Origin: Bacteroidetes bacterium 37-13
Lineage (GTDB): Bacteria; Bacteroidota; Bacteroidia; Chitinophagales; LD1
Direction of reading: 5' to 3'
NCBI GenBank assembly: GCA_001897535.1
Contig: MKTC01000016.1
Span: 214,458-278,457 of the forward strand
Length of the DNA stretch: 64,000 bases
Shown: positions 9,872-19,789 of the stretch, piece by piece
How the letters are laid out: each line of letters starts with the position of its first letter
Position numbering within the stretch: the first letter of the stretch is position 1
The notes under the pieces: model-generated
Told to the model about the DNA's origin: nothing
The model's input: only the letters and a program-made list of their open reading frames with translations
Database searches by the model: none
Position numbers and translations under genes: made by a program

Positions 9872-9882
9872 ACTTGTATTTT

Positions 9883-11781
9883 TTAATGTTGAACAACAAA
9901 TGAAGTTTTAGCAATATTATTTTTAGAAACAACTTGCACAAAGTATAAGCCTGCACTAAAGTTGGCAGTGTTTATTTTTAACTCAGAATTGTTCTCTGCT
10001 AACGTATTTTGCATTTCTACACCACGTGCATCAAATATTTTTACTATAGCACTTTCAATAGTTTCACCAAACGAAATTGTAATTGTGCTATTAGCAGGAT
10101 TAGGGAATAAATGAATATTGTTGGAAGAGAGCATCTGCGCAATTCCGGTTGGGTGTTGAGGTCCGCCATTGGTAGTATTTGTGCTTTCCACATTCAAATT
10201 ATCTACATACAAATTATTGCCATACTCACTTATTCCTTTTAAGCGGATAAAAACTTTTGTATCACCTGCAAAATAATCGAGGCTGGCAGTATCACTCTTC
10301 CATTGGTTTGCATTAGAAGGTTTAAATTCCGAAGTGGTATTTGGTGCTGTAGCCAAAGCTGTTCCTTCTTTTTTCCAAAGCGAAATCCATGTTTTGCCAC
10401 AATCTTTTGAGCCTTGAATTTCTAAGCCATCGTTGTAGCTTGAATTATATCTTGCATAAGCTTTATCAAAAGTCATGCGAACAAAACTTGCAGAACTTAA
10501 ATCTAATGTTGGCAGATAAATGTAATTATCATCACTTTCAGGAATAGCATAAAAACGCATTAAAATTGATTTAGACCCAACTCCATTTGCACTATAATTA
10601 GCTATTTTCCAAGAACTGCCGCTTTTGTTTGGTTCAACAATAAATGACGATGGTATATTGTTTTCAAAATCTTCACTTAAAGGAATCGCAACTGCATCAT
10701 CAGGGAAAGCAAACGCGCTTGTAATTGTATCGTTAAAATTATTTTGGTCGTTTTCTAAATTTGGATTCTTGGCAACTACTTTAATAATGTGCACGCCAAG
10801 TGTTTTACTTATAGCAGGTAAAGTAACAGTTGCTTCCGCATTTGAAGCTAAATTACCGCTCCAAGATTTTGTAGAAGCAAGTGTTCCATCAACATAAATA
10901 TCTAAATCGCAATAAGTGAGCGCATCGCTTCCATTGTTTTTAATTTTCACAATCGGCTCAAAACCTGTAGGATCGCAAACTAAAAACGAAGACTCATAAT
11001 CATCAGCCATAGCATCTAAGCGAACCGATTTCTTTGCGCTTTGTGCGGCTTGTTGTACTTCTTTAGTAATATCATCTTGAATAAATGCAACAATTGCAAT
11101 TTCATTTTTATCGAAGATATACGATGGAATAAGCACTCCAAATGTAACTGTTTGCGATTGTCCGTTTGTCCAATTCTGCGCTAAAGTAGTTCCGCTCGGT
11201 CCGGGATACATTTTTCTCATTACATCAACAAATTCCGATTCTCCATTTACGGCAGGCGGTGTAAGCGTAATTTCGCGCTCTACCATTGCCACTCTAAGCT
11301 TTAAAGAAGAAGCACCTCCGGCTGAAAATGCTTGGCTCGCCTCAATATTTACGGTAATGTAAACTGAATCGGCATTAACCGAAAAATCGTGATTTACACT
11401 TAAATTAAAACTACTTGGAGCCGAAAAACGATTATCAAAATCCGTTTGCACAAAATTTGCGGCATGTGATTTTTTTACATTGCCATCTAAAATACCATAA
11501 GGTAAAGATGTATTGCTATAATAACTGCCACGCGCATTAGATTCTGCTTTAGTTTGAGTATATAAAACATTTCGCGAACTTGAAGAAACAATAGATTGGT
11601 ATTTTAATCCAATTACTGTTCCGTCATTATCAGAAAGTAAAGCATTTACTCCAGGGTTCGCAGCAGCACACGGGCCACAATCTTCTCCTGTAAATTCTTC
11701 AAACAACATAGTGCGCTGAGATTGCGAAAAAACAGTTGAGAATACTCCCAAACTGAAAAACATAAGTAAAACCTTTTTCAT
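9883..11781 (-). CDS. Omp28-related secreted protein with T9SS sorting domain
   Basis: A 632-residue protein. After the signal peptide (1-20) comes an Omp28-like thioredoxin-fold segment with the motif EEFTGEDCGPCAAANPG, in which Cys35 and Cys38 form a CXXC pair. Residues ~275-360 resemble a CARDB-type adhesion module (VKIKNNGSDALTYCDLDIYVDG). Residues ~375-545 form a choice-of-anchor-J/MAM-like beta sandwich with SKDCGKTWISLWKKEGTAL and YGNNLYVDNLNV. The last ~80 residues are a type A sorting domain (LFPNPANSTITI). The same J module recurs in the proteins at 56.6, 58.8 and 63.1 kb. Surface location is well supported; whether the CXXC is redox-active is inference. Confidence 0.88.
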   Translation of the reverse strand: MKKVLLMFFSLGVFSTVFSQSQRTMLFEEFTGEDCGPCAAANPGVNALLSDNDGTVIGLKYQSIVSSSSRNVLYTQTKAESNARGSYYSNTSLPYGILDGNVKKSHAANFVQTDFDNRFSAPSSFNLSVNHDFSVNADSVYITVNIEASQAFSAGGASSLKLRVAMVEREITLTPPAVNGESEFVDVMRKMYPGPSGTTLAQNWTNGQSQTVTFGVLIPSYIFDKNEIAIVAFIQDDITKEVQQAAQSAKKSVRLDAMADDYESSFLVCDPTGFEPIVKIKNNGSDALTYCDLDIYVDGTLASTKSWSGNLASNAEATVTLPAISKTLGVHIIKVVAKNPNLENDQNNFNDTITSAFAFPDDAVAIPLSEDFENNIPSSFIVEPNKSGSSWKIANYSANGVGSKSILMRFYAIPESDDNYIYLPTLDLSSASFVRMTFDKAYARYNSSYNDGLEIQGSKDCGKTWISLWKKEGTALATAPNTTSEFKPSNANQWKSDTASLDYFAGDTKVFIRLKGISEYGNNLYVDNLNVESTNTTNGGPQHPTGIAQMLSSNNIHLFPNPANSTITISFGETIESAIVKIFDARGVEMQNTLAENNSELKINTANFSAGLYFVQVVSKNNIAKTSFVVQH

Positions 11782-11987
11782 TAGACTATTTCTTGACCTT
11801 TTTTAATTTTAAAGAAGTTGCGAAATTAAACTTTCCCTTTATTTGAAAAGATATTAACAGTGCGTTTGAAATATTTTAGTGAAATCACAATTTTTTCAGT
11901 CTTATTGATACATAAAATCAAAGCAACCGAATCTTAAAATACTGCTAAAATTGCTGTTCTAATTGTTTTTCATACTCCATAACCATA

Positions 11988-12026
11988 AAATAGGCAACTT
12001 ATTTACAATATCTAAGCAGCCTATTT
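11988..12026 (-). terminator. Possible hairpin terminator of the ceramidase-like gene
   Basis: AAATAGGC (11988-11995) and GCCTATTT (12019-12026) form an 8-base inverted repeat with a 23-base loop. On the minus strand it ends in a short T run. The first arm includes the stop codon of the gene ending at 12021. The loop is long, so support is modest. Confidence 0.35.
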
Positions 12027-12911
12027 CTCGTACATATTGTATTGGTGGTAGCTTTTATCTTTATCGGCAAGTATGGTAGTGTAGTTTTTCTCACTTCTAA
12101 TATAGAAATAGAAATAAAAGCCTGCCACGCCACTAAGCAAATGCCAAAGCCCGTGTGGCTGTATAAAACTATCCGGATAACATAAAATTCGCAATATATC
12201 AAATTCAAAAAACATGGCAGCTAAAGAAATACTAATGATGGTAAGCCACATGTAAAGCTTGTTGGTTCTGCCCGGGTCTTTTTGCTCCACGATAATGGCA
12301 AAAACGAACATGGTAATAATCATTCCCAACACAATGTACATTCCTATTACTTCTGGAGAAAAAAAAGTGAGATAAACATAAAGTAGCGAAAAAGTTAAGG
12401 TTAAAACAAACACCTCCATTGGATGTTTTGCATTACTCGGCAATCCACGTGCTACCAAAACTACACGATGTGTAAAATACATAAGCGGATACAAACTCAA
12501 ACTAAAAACACCCGAATAATCTAAATCGCGACCAAACAAAGTAAGCCCCGAATGGAAATAACTGCTCGCTACAAACAAATACATTTGAATAGCCGCATAA
12601 GTATATGAATACCAAGGGTTTGCCGAAATTAAATTATATCTTTTCTGCTGCCTTGTATCGCGAATGGCAATGCCTAAAACATACAACCCCACCAATAAAT
12701 AAATAACATTTGTAAAAGTATTTACCGGCTGCCGAACCGGATTGAGCATGTTTGTGCGCTCACAAAAATGCGTAGCAATACCATCGTAAAAAGGCGTATG
12801 AAGCCAAAACCCATTATTATGAAAAATAGAATTTACAAGATTGATACTGCCGGCATAAGCAATTGAAATAACAAAAGCCACTAAAAGTTGCTGAATAAAA
12901 CGCTTGGTCAC
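12021..12911 (-). CDS. Alkaline-ceramidase-like (CREST superfamily) membrane hydrolase
   Basis: A 296-residue integral membrane protein with about seven helices. The motifs are those of alkaline ceramidases, which cleave the amide bond of ceramide with a membrane-embedded zinc. They are HFCERTN near residue 48, QPVNTFTN at 61-68, SSYFHS with Ser116 and His120, Asp131, and HGLWH with His253 and His257. The Ser/His spacing of 4, His to Asp of 11, and His/His of 4 equal those I recall for human ACER3 (S77, H81, D92, H217, H221). It starts with GTG. It stands alone, divergent from ettA, with no sphingolipid biosynthesis gene nearby. Members of the superfamily also include receptors and other hydrolases, so the substrate is inferred. 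Confidence 0.72.
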   Translation of the reverse strand: MTKRFIQQLLVAFVISIAYAGSINLVNSIFHNNGFWLHTPFYDGIATHFCERTNMLNPVRQPVNTFTNVIYLLVGLYVLGIAIRDTRQQKRYNLISANPWYSYTYAAIQMYLFVASSYFHSGLTLFGRDLDYSGVFSLSLYPLMYFTHRVVLVARGLPSNAKHPMEVFVLTLTFSLLYVYLTFFSPEVIGMYIVLGMIITMFVFAIIVEQKDPGRTNKLYMWLTIISISLAAMFFEFDILRILCYPDSFIQPHGLWHLLSGVAGFYFYFYIRSEKNYTTILADKDKSYHQYNMYEK

Positions 12912-13026
12912 TTCTCTCCTACGCTTACTTTTTACTTAAAATTATCTTTCCACAAGCCAAAACACCTTATTTTGTAATAGTTTCAACTTATTGCGAAAAT
13001 ACTATTCCTACCTTCGATAGTAATGT

Positions 13027-13034
13027 TACTTTTG
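13027..13034 (+). promoter_or_regulatory. Candidate Bacteroidota -7 promoter element (TACTTTTG) for ettA
   Basis: Exact TAnnTTTG match 20 bases upstream of the chosen ettA start at 13055, implying a leader of about 14 bases. That favours the start at 13055 over 13046, although both remain possible. No strong -33 TTG is visible. Confidence 0.42.
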
Positions 13035-13054
13035 CCCGCCTAAATGTGTTTAGT

Positions 13055-14734
13055 ATGGCTGAAGCTACACAGCGAGTAATTTTTTCTATGACGGGCGTTA
13101 GTAAAACGATTCCGCCTAACAGACAGATTTTAAAGGACATATATCTGTCTTTCTTTTATGGTGCAAAAATTGGAATTATCGGAGCCAACGGCTCTGGTAA
13201 ATCTACTTTAATGAAAATTATTGCCGGACTTGACCAAAGTTACAACGGCAAAATTGAAAGCAACAAAGACTTCTCTGTAGGCTATTTGGAACAAGAACCA
13301 AAATTAGACGATAGCAAAACAGTAGTTGAAATTGTGCGCGAAGGCAAAAAAGAAATCTTCGATATGTTGCAAGAGTTTAACGACATAAGCGAAAAATTTG
13401 CCGAGCCGATGGACGATGACTTAATGAATAAGTTATTGGAAAGACAAGGTGCTTTGCAAGATAAAATTGATGCTGCAAATGCTTGGGAAATTGATAGCGT
13501 ACTTGAACGTGCAATGGATGCGCTGCAATGTCCTGAACCTGACACACTCGTAAAAACTCTTTCAGGAGGAGAAAAAAGAAGAGTAGCGCTTTGCCGCTTA
13601 CTTTTGCAAGAGCCCGATGTGCTTTTATTAGACGAACCTACCAACCACTTAGATGCCGAATCTATACTTTGGTTAGAGCACCATTTGGAACTCTACAAAG
13701 GCACTGTAATTTGTATTACGCACGACCGCTATTTCTTAGATAATGTTGCTGGCTGGATTTTAGAACTCGACCGTGGCGAAGGTATTCCATATAAAGGAAA
13801 TTACTCTTCGTGGTTAGACCAAAAATCTAAACGCATGGAGCAAGAAGAAAGAACCGAAAGCAAGCGCCAAAAAACACTTCAGCGCGAGTTAGATTGGGTT
13901 CGCCAATCGCCAAAAGCAAGGCAAGCAAAGAGCAAAGCACGTATTACCAACTACGAAAAAATGTTGGAAGAAGATGCTAAGCAAAACGAAGAAAAGTTAG
14001 AAATTTACATTCCACCGGGACCAAGATTAGGAGCTAAAGTAATTGAAGCCAAAAATGTATCGAAAGCATTTGGCGACCGCTTGCTCTACGAAAACCTAAA
14101 CTTTAGTTTACCCCAAGGTGGTATCGTAGGGATTATCGGGCCAAACGGAGCAGGAAAGACCACACTTTTCAGAATGATAATGGGTCAAGAAAAACCGACC
14201 AGCGGAACATTCGAAATTGGAGAAACGGTAAAGATTTCGTACGTAGATCAGAGCCACACCAACTTAAATCCAGAAAAAACTGTTTGGGAAACCATAAGCA
14301 ACGAGGACGAATGGATAGAACTCGGCAAACTAAAAATGAACAGTCGCGGCTATGTTTCGCGCTTTAACTTTAACGGAGCCGACCAGCAGAAAAAACTAAA
14401 AATACTTTCGGGCGGAGAAAGAAACAGACTGCACTTAGCACTTACTTTACGCGAAGAAGCCAACGTACTTTTATTAGACGAGCCAACCAACGACTTAGAC
14501 GTGAACACTATTCGCGCCTTAGAAGAAGCATTGGAAAGTTTTGCCGGCTGTGCCGTAATTATTTCGCACGACCGCTGGTTTTTAGATAGAGTTTGCACGC
14601 ACATTTTAGCTTTTGAAGGCGATGCGCAAGTGTATTATTTTGAAGGAACTTTTAGCGAATACGAAGAAAACAAAAAGCAAAGATTGGGCGATACGCTTGA
14701 AAAGAAATTCAAATATCGCAAGCTCGTGGTGTAG
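13055..14734 (+). CDS. ettA: Energy-dependent translational throttle protein EttA (ABC-F)
   Basis: A soluble ribosome-associated ABC-F ATPase of about 559 residues. It has two ABC cassettes: GANGSGKST with LSGGEKRRVALCR and LLLDEPTNHLD in the first, GPNGAGKTT with LSGGERNRLHLAL and LLLDEPTNDLD in the second. They are joined by a charged linker (KRMEQEERTESKRQKTLQRE). The N-terminal IIGANGSGKSTLMKIIAG and the length near 560 residues fit EttA, which gates the first steps of elongation according to the ATP/ADP ratio. An alternative ATG lies three codons upstream. It is followed by the nuo genes after 83 bases with no terminator seen, so read-through into nuoI is possible. Confidence 0.93.
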   Translation: MAEATQRVIFSMTGVSKTIPPNRQILKDIYLSFFYGAKIGIIGANGSGKSTLMKIIAGLDQSYNGKIESNKDFSVGYLEQEPKLDDSKTVVEIVREGKKEIFDMLQEFNDISEKFAEPMDDDLMNKLLERQGALQDKIDAANAWEIDSVLERAMDALQCPEPDTLVKTLSGGEKRRVALCRLLLQEPDVLLLDEPTNHLDAESILWLEHHLELYKGTVICITHDRYFLDNVAGWILELDRGEGIPYKGNYSSWLDQKSKRMEQEERTESKRQKTLQRELDWVRQSPKARQAKSKARITNYEKMLEEDAKQNEEKLEIYIPPGPRLGAKVIEAKNVSKAFGDRLLYENLNFSLPQGGIVGIIGPNGAGKTTLFRMIMGQEKPTSGTFEIGETVKISYVDQSHTNLNPEKTVWETISNEDEWIELGKLKMNSRGYVSRFNFNGADQQKKLKILSGGERNRLHLALTLREEANVLLLDEPTNDLDVNTIRALEEALESFAGCAVIISHDRWFLDRVCTHILAFEGDAQVYYFEGTFSEYEENKKQRLGDTLEKKFKYRKLVV

Positions 14735-14805
14735 TGAACATTTTTGTTGTTGAAAAACAAGCTTTTATTGCACAGAAACAATAATATTGCAATCGGATAT
14801 TTGAA

Positions 14806-14811
14806 AAGGAG
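14806..14811 (+). promoter_or_regulatory. Shine-Dalgarno sequence of nuoI
   Basis: AAGGAG lies six bases before the nuoI ATG. Most genes in this window have A/T-rich leaders without such a site, so this one is unusual and supports the ATG at 14818. Confidence 0.55.
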
Positions 14812-14817
14812 AAAGAT

Positions 14818-15360
14818 ATGAGCAATTCAATAAAAGAAATATCACTTAGCGGAAGAAAAATAGAGGTTTCCAACAAGGAAATGACTTTCGCTGAGCGTAT
14901 TTACTTACCCGGAATATTAAAAGGAATGGGCATCACGCTCAAACACTTTTTCCGCCCCAAAAACACCATACAATATCCGGAAGAAAAACGAGAATTTTCT
15001 CCTGTTTTCCGCGGCAGGCACATTTTGATGCGCGATGAAAATGGTGCAGAACGCTGCACAGCCTGCGGTTTGTGTGCCGTTAGTTGCCCGGCTGAAGCTA
15101 TTACAATGGTTGCTGCCGAGCGCAAACCGGGCGAAGAAAAACTTTACAGAGAAGAAAAATATGCTTCTACTTATGAAATAAATATGCTCCGTTGTATTTT
15201 CTGTGGCTTGTGCGAAGAGGCTTGCCCAAAAGAAGCAATTTTCCTTACGCAAGATATGGCTCCGGCAGATTATATAAGAGATGGCTTTATTTATGGAAAA
15301 GAAAAACTCGTGATGCCATTAGAAGAAGATAGCAGAGTGGATAATTCACAAAAAGGATAA
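14818..15360 (+). CDS. nuoI: NADH-quinone oxidoreductase subunit I
   Basis: The ferredoxin-like subunit of complex I that carries electrons through two [4Fe-4S] clusters towards quinone. Both cluster motifs are intact: CTACGLCAVSCPAEAI near residue 80 and CIFCGLCEEACPKEAI near residue 125. The 180-residue length is normal. It is the first gene of a run nuoI-J-K-L-M-N. The genes nuoA-H that normally precede it are not in the window; ettA is upstream instead. Confidence 0.96.
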   Translation: MSNSIKEISLSGRKIEVSNKEMTFAERIYLPGILKGMGITLKHFFRPKNTIQYPEEKREFSPVFRGRHILMRDENGAERCTACGLCAVSCPAEAITMVAAERKPGEEKLYREEKYASTYEINMLRCIFCGLCEEACPKEAIFLTQDMAPADYIRDGFIYGKEKLVMPLEEDSRVDNSQKG

Positions 15361-15415
15361 TCTGAAAAACTATTAAAATCGTAGCGAATAAAATTTCACA
15401 TATAACAATATAGCA

Positions 15416-15931
15416 GTGACATTCTACATATTCTTATTTCTTGCAGCTTTAGCGGTGTTTTGCGGTTTAATGACCGTAACTTCACGCAATCCCGTACACT
15501 CGGTAATCTTTTTAATTGGCTGCTTTTTTGCCATAGCCGGACACTATTTATTGCTAAACGCACAATTTCTTGCAGTTGTACACATTATCGTGTATGCCGG
15601 AGCCATTATGGTTTTGTTTTTATTCACCTTAATGATGATGAATTTAAACGAAGCTTCAGAAGGACATAAACCTGCGTTAGCGCGTATTTCAGCAGTTGTT
15701 TCAGCAGGGTTATTGCTGTTTATTTTAATTGCAGCATTAAAAAAAACAGAGCCTTTTGCGCCACCGCTTACAATTGACCACAGCATTGGTTTAGTAAAAG
15801 CACTTGGCAATACTTTATTAAATGAATATCTACTACCTTTTGAATTTGTAAGTATTCTTTTGCTTTCTTCAATGGTGGGAGCAGTTTTAATTGCCAAAAG
15901 AGATAAATCACCAAAACCTGAATTAGAATGA
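15416..15931 (+). CDS. nuoJ: NADH-quinone oxidoreductase subunit J
   Basis: A membrane subunit of complex I with five predicted helices in 171 residues, including the conserved [18 protein letters not shown] segment around residues 55-75, whose helix bulge takes part in coupling. The start is GTG at 15416. The stop overlaps the nuoK start in an ATGA, so translation of the two is coupled. Confidence 0.95.
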   Translation: MTFYIFLFLAALAVFCGLMTVTSRNPVHSVIFLIGCFFAIAGHYLLLNAQFLAVVHIIVYAGAIMVLFLFTLMMMNLNEASEGHKPALARISAVVSAGLLLFILIAALKKTEPFAPPLTIDHSIGLVKALGNTLLNEYLLPFEFVSILLLSSMVGAVLIAKRDKSPKPELE

Positions 15932-16257
15932 GTTTGTTAATGAACATATTTCAAGAAATACCGCTGCACAACTACCTTTTTTTAAGTGCCATACTTTTTT
16001 GTATTGGCGTGTTTGGTGTGTTGCTTCGCAGAAATGCCATTATTATTTTTATGAGCATTGAATTGATGTTTAATGCCGTAAACCTTTTACTGGTTGCGTT
16101 CTCAACTTATTACAGCGATTCCGGTGGGCAAGTTTTTGTATTCTTTATTATGGCAGTTGCTGCCGCAGAAGTGTCGGTTGGCTTGGCAATTTTGGTAACT
16201 ATTTATCGAAATTTACATTCCGTAGATATTGATGAACTGAAATCATTGAAATGGTAA
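15928..16257 (+). CDS. nuoK: NADH-quinone oxidoreductase subunit K
   Basis: A 109-residue, three-helix membrane subunit of complex I (MrpC-like). It retains the buried glutamates used in proton transfer: one in [11 protein letters not shown] and one in [11 protein letters not shown]. It overlaps nuoJ by four bases. A 65-base gap separates it from nuoL. Confidence 0.96.
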   Translation: MSLLMNIFQEIPLHNYLFLSAILFCIGVFGVLLRRNAIIIFMSIELMFNAVNLLLVAFSTYYSDSGGQVFVFFIMAVAAAEVSVGLAILVTIYRNLHSVDIDELKSLKW

Positions 16258-16322
16258 ACGCGTAACAATATGAAATTGAATTTTAATTACATGAAAATAT
16301 ACTGCTAAAAACAATAGAACAA

Positions 16323-18221
16323 ATGCAATTAGTATATCTGCTTATTCTTCTTCCGCTTATTGGCTTTTTAGTGAATGGTTTATTTGGAAGTAAACTTTCT
16401 AAAACTGTTTCGGGCTGGCTTGGCTCATTAGTAGTGTTAGGATCTTTCGCTATTTCAACCAAATACTTTTTAGATTTTTATACCGGCAGTTTAGCTGCTC
16501 CAATTGATATTAAAGCTTTTGAAATTCTTTACTTCCAAAATATTAGTATTCATTTTGGAATTTTAGTGGATCAATTATCTGTTTTGTGGCTCATGATTGT
16601 AACGGGAATTGGCTTTTTAATTCACGTTTACTCCATCGGCTATATGCACGATGACGAAAACTTCAGCCGCTTTTTTGCTTACCTAAATCTCTTTATATTT
16701 TTCATGCTATTATTGGTTTTGGGAAATAACCTTTTAGTAACTTATGCAGGCTGGGAAGGTGTGAGTTTGTGTTCTTATTTCTTGGTAGGTTTTTGGTATA
16801 AAAATGAAAGTTACAGCAATGCCGGCAAAAAAGCATTTATAGTAAACCGCGTTGGCGATTTGGGCTTTTTATTGGCAATGTTCGTATTACTTTACTATGT
16901 AGGCTCGCTAAACTTCAGCGACTTAAAAGCTGAAGCATTAGGAGGAAATATTCCTTCAAATGTAGCATTGGCAGCAGCATTATTTTTATTTGTTGGTGCA
17001 GCGGCTAAAAGTGCTCAAATTCCTTTATACACTTGGTTGCCAGATGCAATGGCAGGCCCAACACCTGTTTCTGCATTGATACACGCAGCCACGATGGTTA
17101 CGGCAGGTATTTACTTAGTTGTGCGCACTAATTTCTTATACGACTTAGCTCCGGAAGCAATGCAAGTAGTTGCCGTAGTTGGCGCTGCTACTGCATTGTT
17201 TGCTGCTACAATTGGTATTTTTCAAAACGATATTAAAAAAGTGCTTGCTTACTCAACTGTTTCGCAGTTAGGTTTAATGTTTTTGGCAGTAGGCGTTGGA
17301 GCTTATACCGCAGCAGTTTTTCATGTAATTACACACGCTTTCTTTAAAGCCTGTTTGTTCTTAGGAAGCGGCTCTGTAATTCACGCACTGCATGGTGAAC
17401 AAGACATTCGCAACATGGGTGGTTTAAAGAAATGGATGCCAATTACTTTTGTAACTTTTCTTATTTCTTCTTTAGCTATTTCGGGCATTCCGCCTTTTAG
17501 CGGTTTCTTTTCTAAAGATGAAATTTTAGCTGCCGCTTACGAACACAATATCGGACTTTGGTTAGTGGCTTCTTTGGCTTCTCTTTTCACAGCGTTTTAT
17601 ATGTTCCGCTTAGTGTTCCTTACTTTCAACACTAATTTCCGTGGCACAGAAGAGCAACAAAAACATTTGCACGAAAGTCCTTCGTTAATTACTATACCAT
17701 TGATTATTTTGGCAGCATTAGCAGTGGTAGGTGGCGCAATGGGAATTCCTGAAGTATTTGGAGGCACACATTGGATGAAAAACTTCCTTGCCCCAGTGGT
17801 AGCAAGCGGCTCAGGAGCAGCACACGCAATTTCGCACAGTACCGAATTGATGCTTATTTCAATAGCTTCAATAGCAGCCGTTGTAGGTATTGCATTTGCT
17901 TATTTCCGCTTTGTGAAAGGTGGTGCATTGCCTCTAAAAGATGGTGAAGAAAAAGGTTTGCAAAAAGTTATTTACAACAAGTTTTATGTAGATGAAATTT
18001 ACAATGCAATTATTGTAAAACCTTTGATGACCTTATCTTCATTAGCTTATGAAATATTTGATGTGCTTGTAGTTGATGGCGTTGTAAATACTTTAGCGAG
18101 CATCACTTATTGGAAAGGAAAACAAATTAGATTGTTGCAAAGTGGGAATATTGGATTTTACTTAATTATGATGGTTTTAGGTGCTTGTGCAATTTTAGGA
18201 ATTACAATTTGGCAACTGTAG
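16323..18221 (+). CDS. nuoL: NADH-quinone oxidoreductase subunit L
   Basis: The distal antiporter-like proton-pumping subunit of complex I. The 632 residues hold the expected features. These are the YAGWEGVSLCSYFLVGFW segment, with the TM5 glutamate, the TM7 lysine in AAKSAQIPLYTWLPDAM, the PTPVSALIHAATMVTAG segment, and a long amphipathic lateral helix near the C-terminus followed by a last transmembrane helix. The length is full and no frame break is visible. Confidence 0.96.
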   Translation: MQLVYLLILLPLIGFLVNGLFGSKLSKTVSGWLGSLVVLGSFAISTKYFLDFYTGSLAAPIDIKAFEILYFQNISIHFGILVDQLSVLWLMIVTGIGFLIHVYSIGYMHDDENFSRFFAYLNLFIFFMLLLVLGNNLLVTYAGWEGVSLCSYFLVGFWYKNESYSNAGKKAFIVNRVGDLGFLLAMFVLLYYVGSLNFSDLKAEALGGNIPSNVALAAALFLFVGAAAKSAQIPLYTWLPDAMAGPTPVSALIHAATMVTAGIYLVVRTNFLYDLAPEAMQVVAVVGAATALFAATIGIFQNDIKKVLAYSTVSQLGLMFLAVGVGAYTAAVFHVITHAFFKACLFLGSGSVIHALHGEQDIRNMGGLKKWMPITFVTFLISSLAISGIPPFSGFFSKDEILAAAYEHNIGLWLVASLASLFTAFYMFRLVFLTFNTNFRGTEEQQKHLHESPSLITIPLIILAALAVVGGAMGIPEVFGGTHWMKNFLAPVVASGSGAAHAISHSTELMLISIASIAAVVGIAFAYFRFVKGGALPLKDGEEKGLQKVIYNKFYVDEIYNAIIVKPLMTLSSLAYEIFDVLVVDGVVNTLASITYWKGKQIRLLQSGNIGFYLIMMVLGACAILGITIWQL

Positions 18222-18313
18222 TGCTTTATTTTGTAATGAAAGAAATTGAGAATTGATACTGATATAAATTATTGTTGGCAGAAAGAAAAAATACATAAAG
18301 AAGAAATTAGAAC

Positions 18314-19762
18314 ATGTTACTCATAATAATTTTATCACTTGCTTTGGCAGGTGCCGTGTTTACAAAACTTTCCGGAGATAAACTCGCTTCTAAAGTAGCT
18401 TTCCTTTTTTCCGGTATAAATGTGATTGCCACAGGCTATGCTTTAAAGTTAGCGTCATTAGGCGAATTTGCACAATTGCAGTTTGCATCAGCATGGATTA
18501 CTTCACCCAAAATTGATTTTCTTTTAAATGCAGATGGTTTAAGCATTTTAATGATTGGCTTAACCAATGTGCTAATTCCTTTGATTGTATTAGCTTCTTC
18601 ATCACGAAAATTAGAAAACGAAAGTAGCTACTATGGCTTAATTCTATTCATGCAGTTTGCGCTAATTGGCGTGTTTGCTGCAATGGACGCATTTTTATAC
18701 TACATATTTTGGGAGCTAACTTTATTGCCTATTTTCTTTATCGCTTTGTTTTGGGGCGATGGCAACAAGCAATATCGCAGCAAAGTAGTTTTGAAGTTCT
18801 TCATCTACACTTTAGCAGGTTCGCTTTTCATGCTCTTTACTTTCATTTATTTATATCAACAAGCAGGCTCATTTAACATTAACGATTTGTATGCTTTAGA
18901 GCTTTCAAACAAAGAACAATATTGGCTATTTTGGGCTTTCTTCCTCGCTTTCGCAGTAAAAATTCCGGTATTTCCTTTCCACACTTGGCAGCCTGAAACT
19001 TATACAGAATCGCCAACTGCCGGCTCAATGTTGCTGAGCGGTATTATGCTTAAAATGGGTTTATACTCCATGTTGCGTTGGTTGTTGCCAATTATTCCAA
19101 CAGGTGTTGAAGCATGGACTCCGGTTGTAATTACACTTTGCGCCATTGGCATTGTATATGGTTCAATTATCGCATTTAAGCAAGATAACATTAAACGACT
19201 AATTGCTTATTCATCATTAGCGCACGTTGGGCTAATTGCAGCAGGTATTCTCACTGTTACCAAAGCGGGTTTTCAAGGTAGCGTGGTGCAAATGATTGCA
19301 CACGGCTTTAACGTTATAGGTCTGTTTTTTGTAGCAGAAATTATTTTCCGCAGACTGGGAACTTACGATATTTCAAAAATGGGTGGCATTCGTGCTTTAG
19401 CGCCCAAACTTACCACGCTATTTTTTATTGTAGTGTTGGCATCAGTTGCTTTACCAAGCACCAACTCATTTATAGGAGAGTTTTTGCTGCTTTTTGGTTT
19501 GTATGAATACAATACCATACTTGCAGCAGTTTCGGGTTTAACTATCATTTTAAGCGCTGTTTATATGCTTCGCATGTATCAACGTGTGATGTTAAATGAA
19601 TTAAAATCTACCATAACAGCATTTGCCGATTTAAGTTTAAGTGAAATGGCAGTGATGGTTCCTATTGCTTTAGTAATTTTTGCTTGCGGTGTTTATCCAC
19701 ACTATATTCTAAAAGTGGCAGAACCTGCGTTGGATATAATTTTGAAAAACACTTTAAGATAA
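18314..19762 (+). CDS. nuoM: NADH-quinone oxidoreductase subunit M
   Basis: An antiporter-like proton-pumping subunit of complex I, 482 residues and about fourteen helices. The key glutamate lies in YYIFWELTLLPIFF and the conserved lysine in FAVKIPVFPFHTWQPETY. ESPTAGSMLLSGIMLKMG and IKRLIAYSSLAHVG follow as in the family. It sits 92 bases after nuoL and 27 bases before nuoN. Confidence 0.96.
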   Translation: MLLIIILSLALAGAVFTKLSGDKLASKVAFLFSGINVIATGYALKLASLGEFAQLQFASAWITSPKIDFLLNADGLSILMIGLTNVLIPLIVLASSSRKLENESSYYGLILFMQFALIGVFAAMDAFLYYIFWELTLLPIFFIALFWGDGNKQYRSKVVLKFFIYTLAGSLFMLFTFIYLYQQAGSFNINDLYALELSNKEQYWLFWAFFLAFAVKIPVFPFHTWQPETYTESPTAGSMLLSGIMLKMGLYSMLRWLLPIIPTGVEAWTPVVITLCAIGIVYGSIIAFKQDNIKRLIAYSSLAHVGLIAAGILTVTKAGFQGSVVQMIAHGFNVIGLFFVAEIIFRRLGTYDISKMGGIRALAPKLTTLFFIVVLASVALPSTNSFIGEFLLLFGLYEYNTILAAVSGLTIILSAVYMLRMYQRVMLNELKSTITAFADLSLSEMAVMVPIALVIFACGVYPHYILKVAEPALDIILKNTLR

Positions 19763-19789
19763 AACAGTTGTAAGTTACGAGTATAAAAA

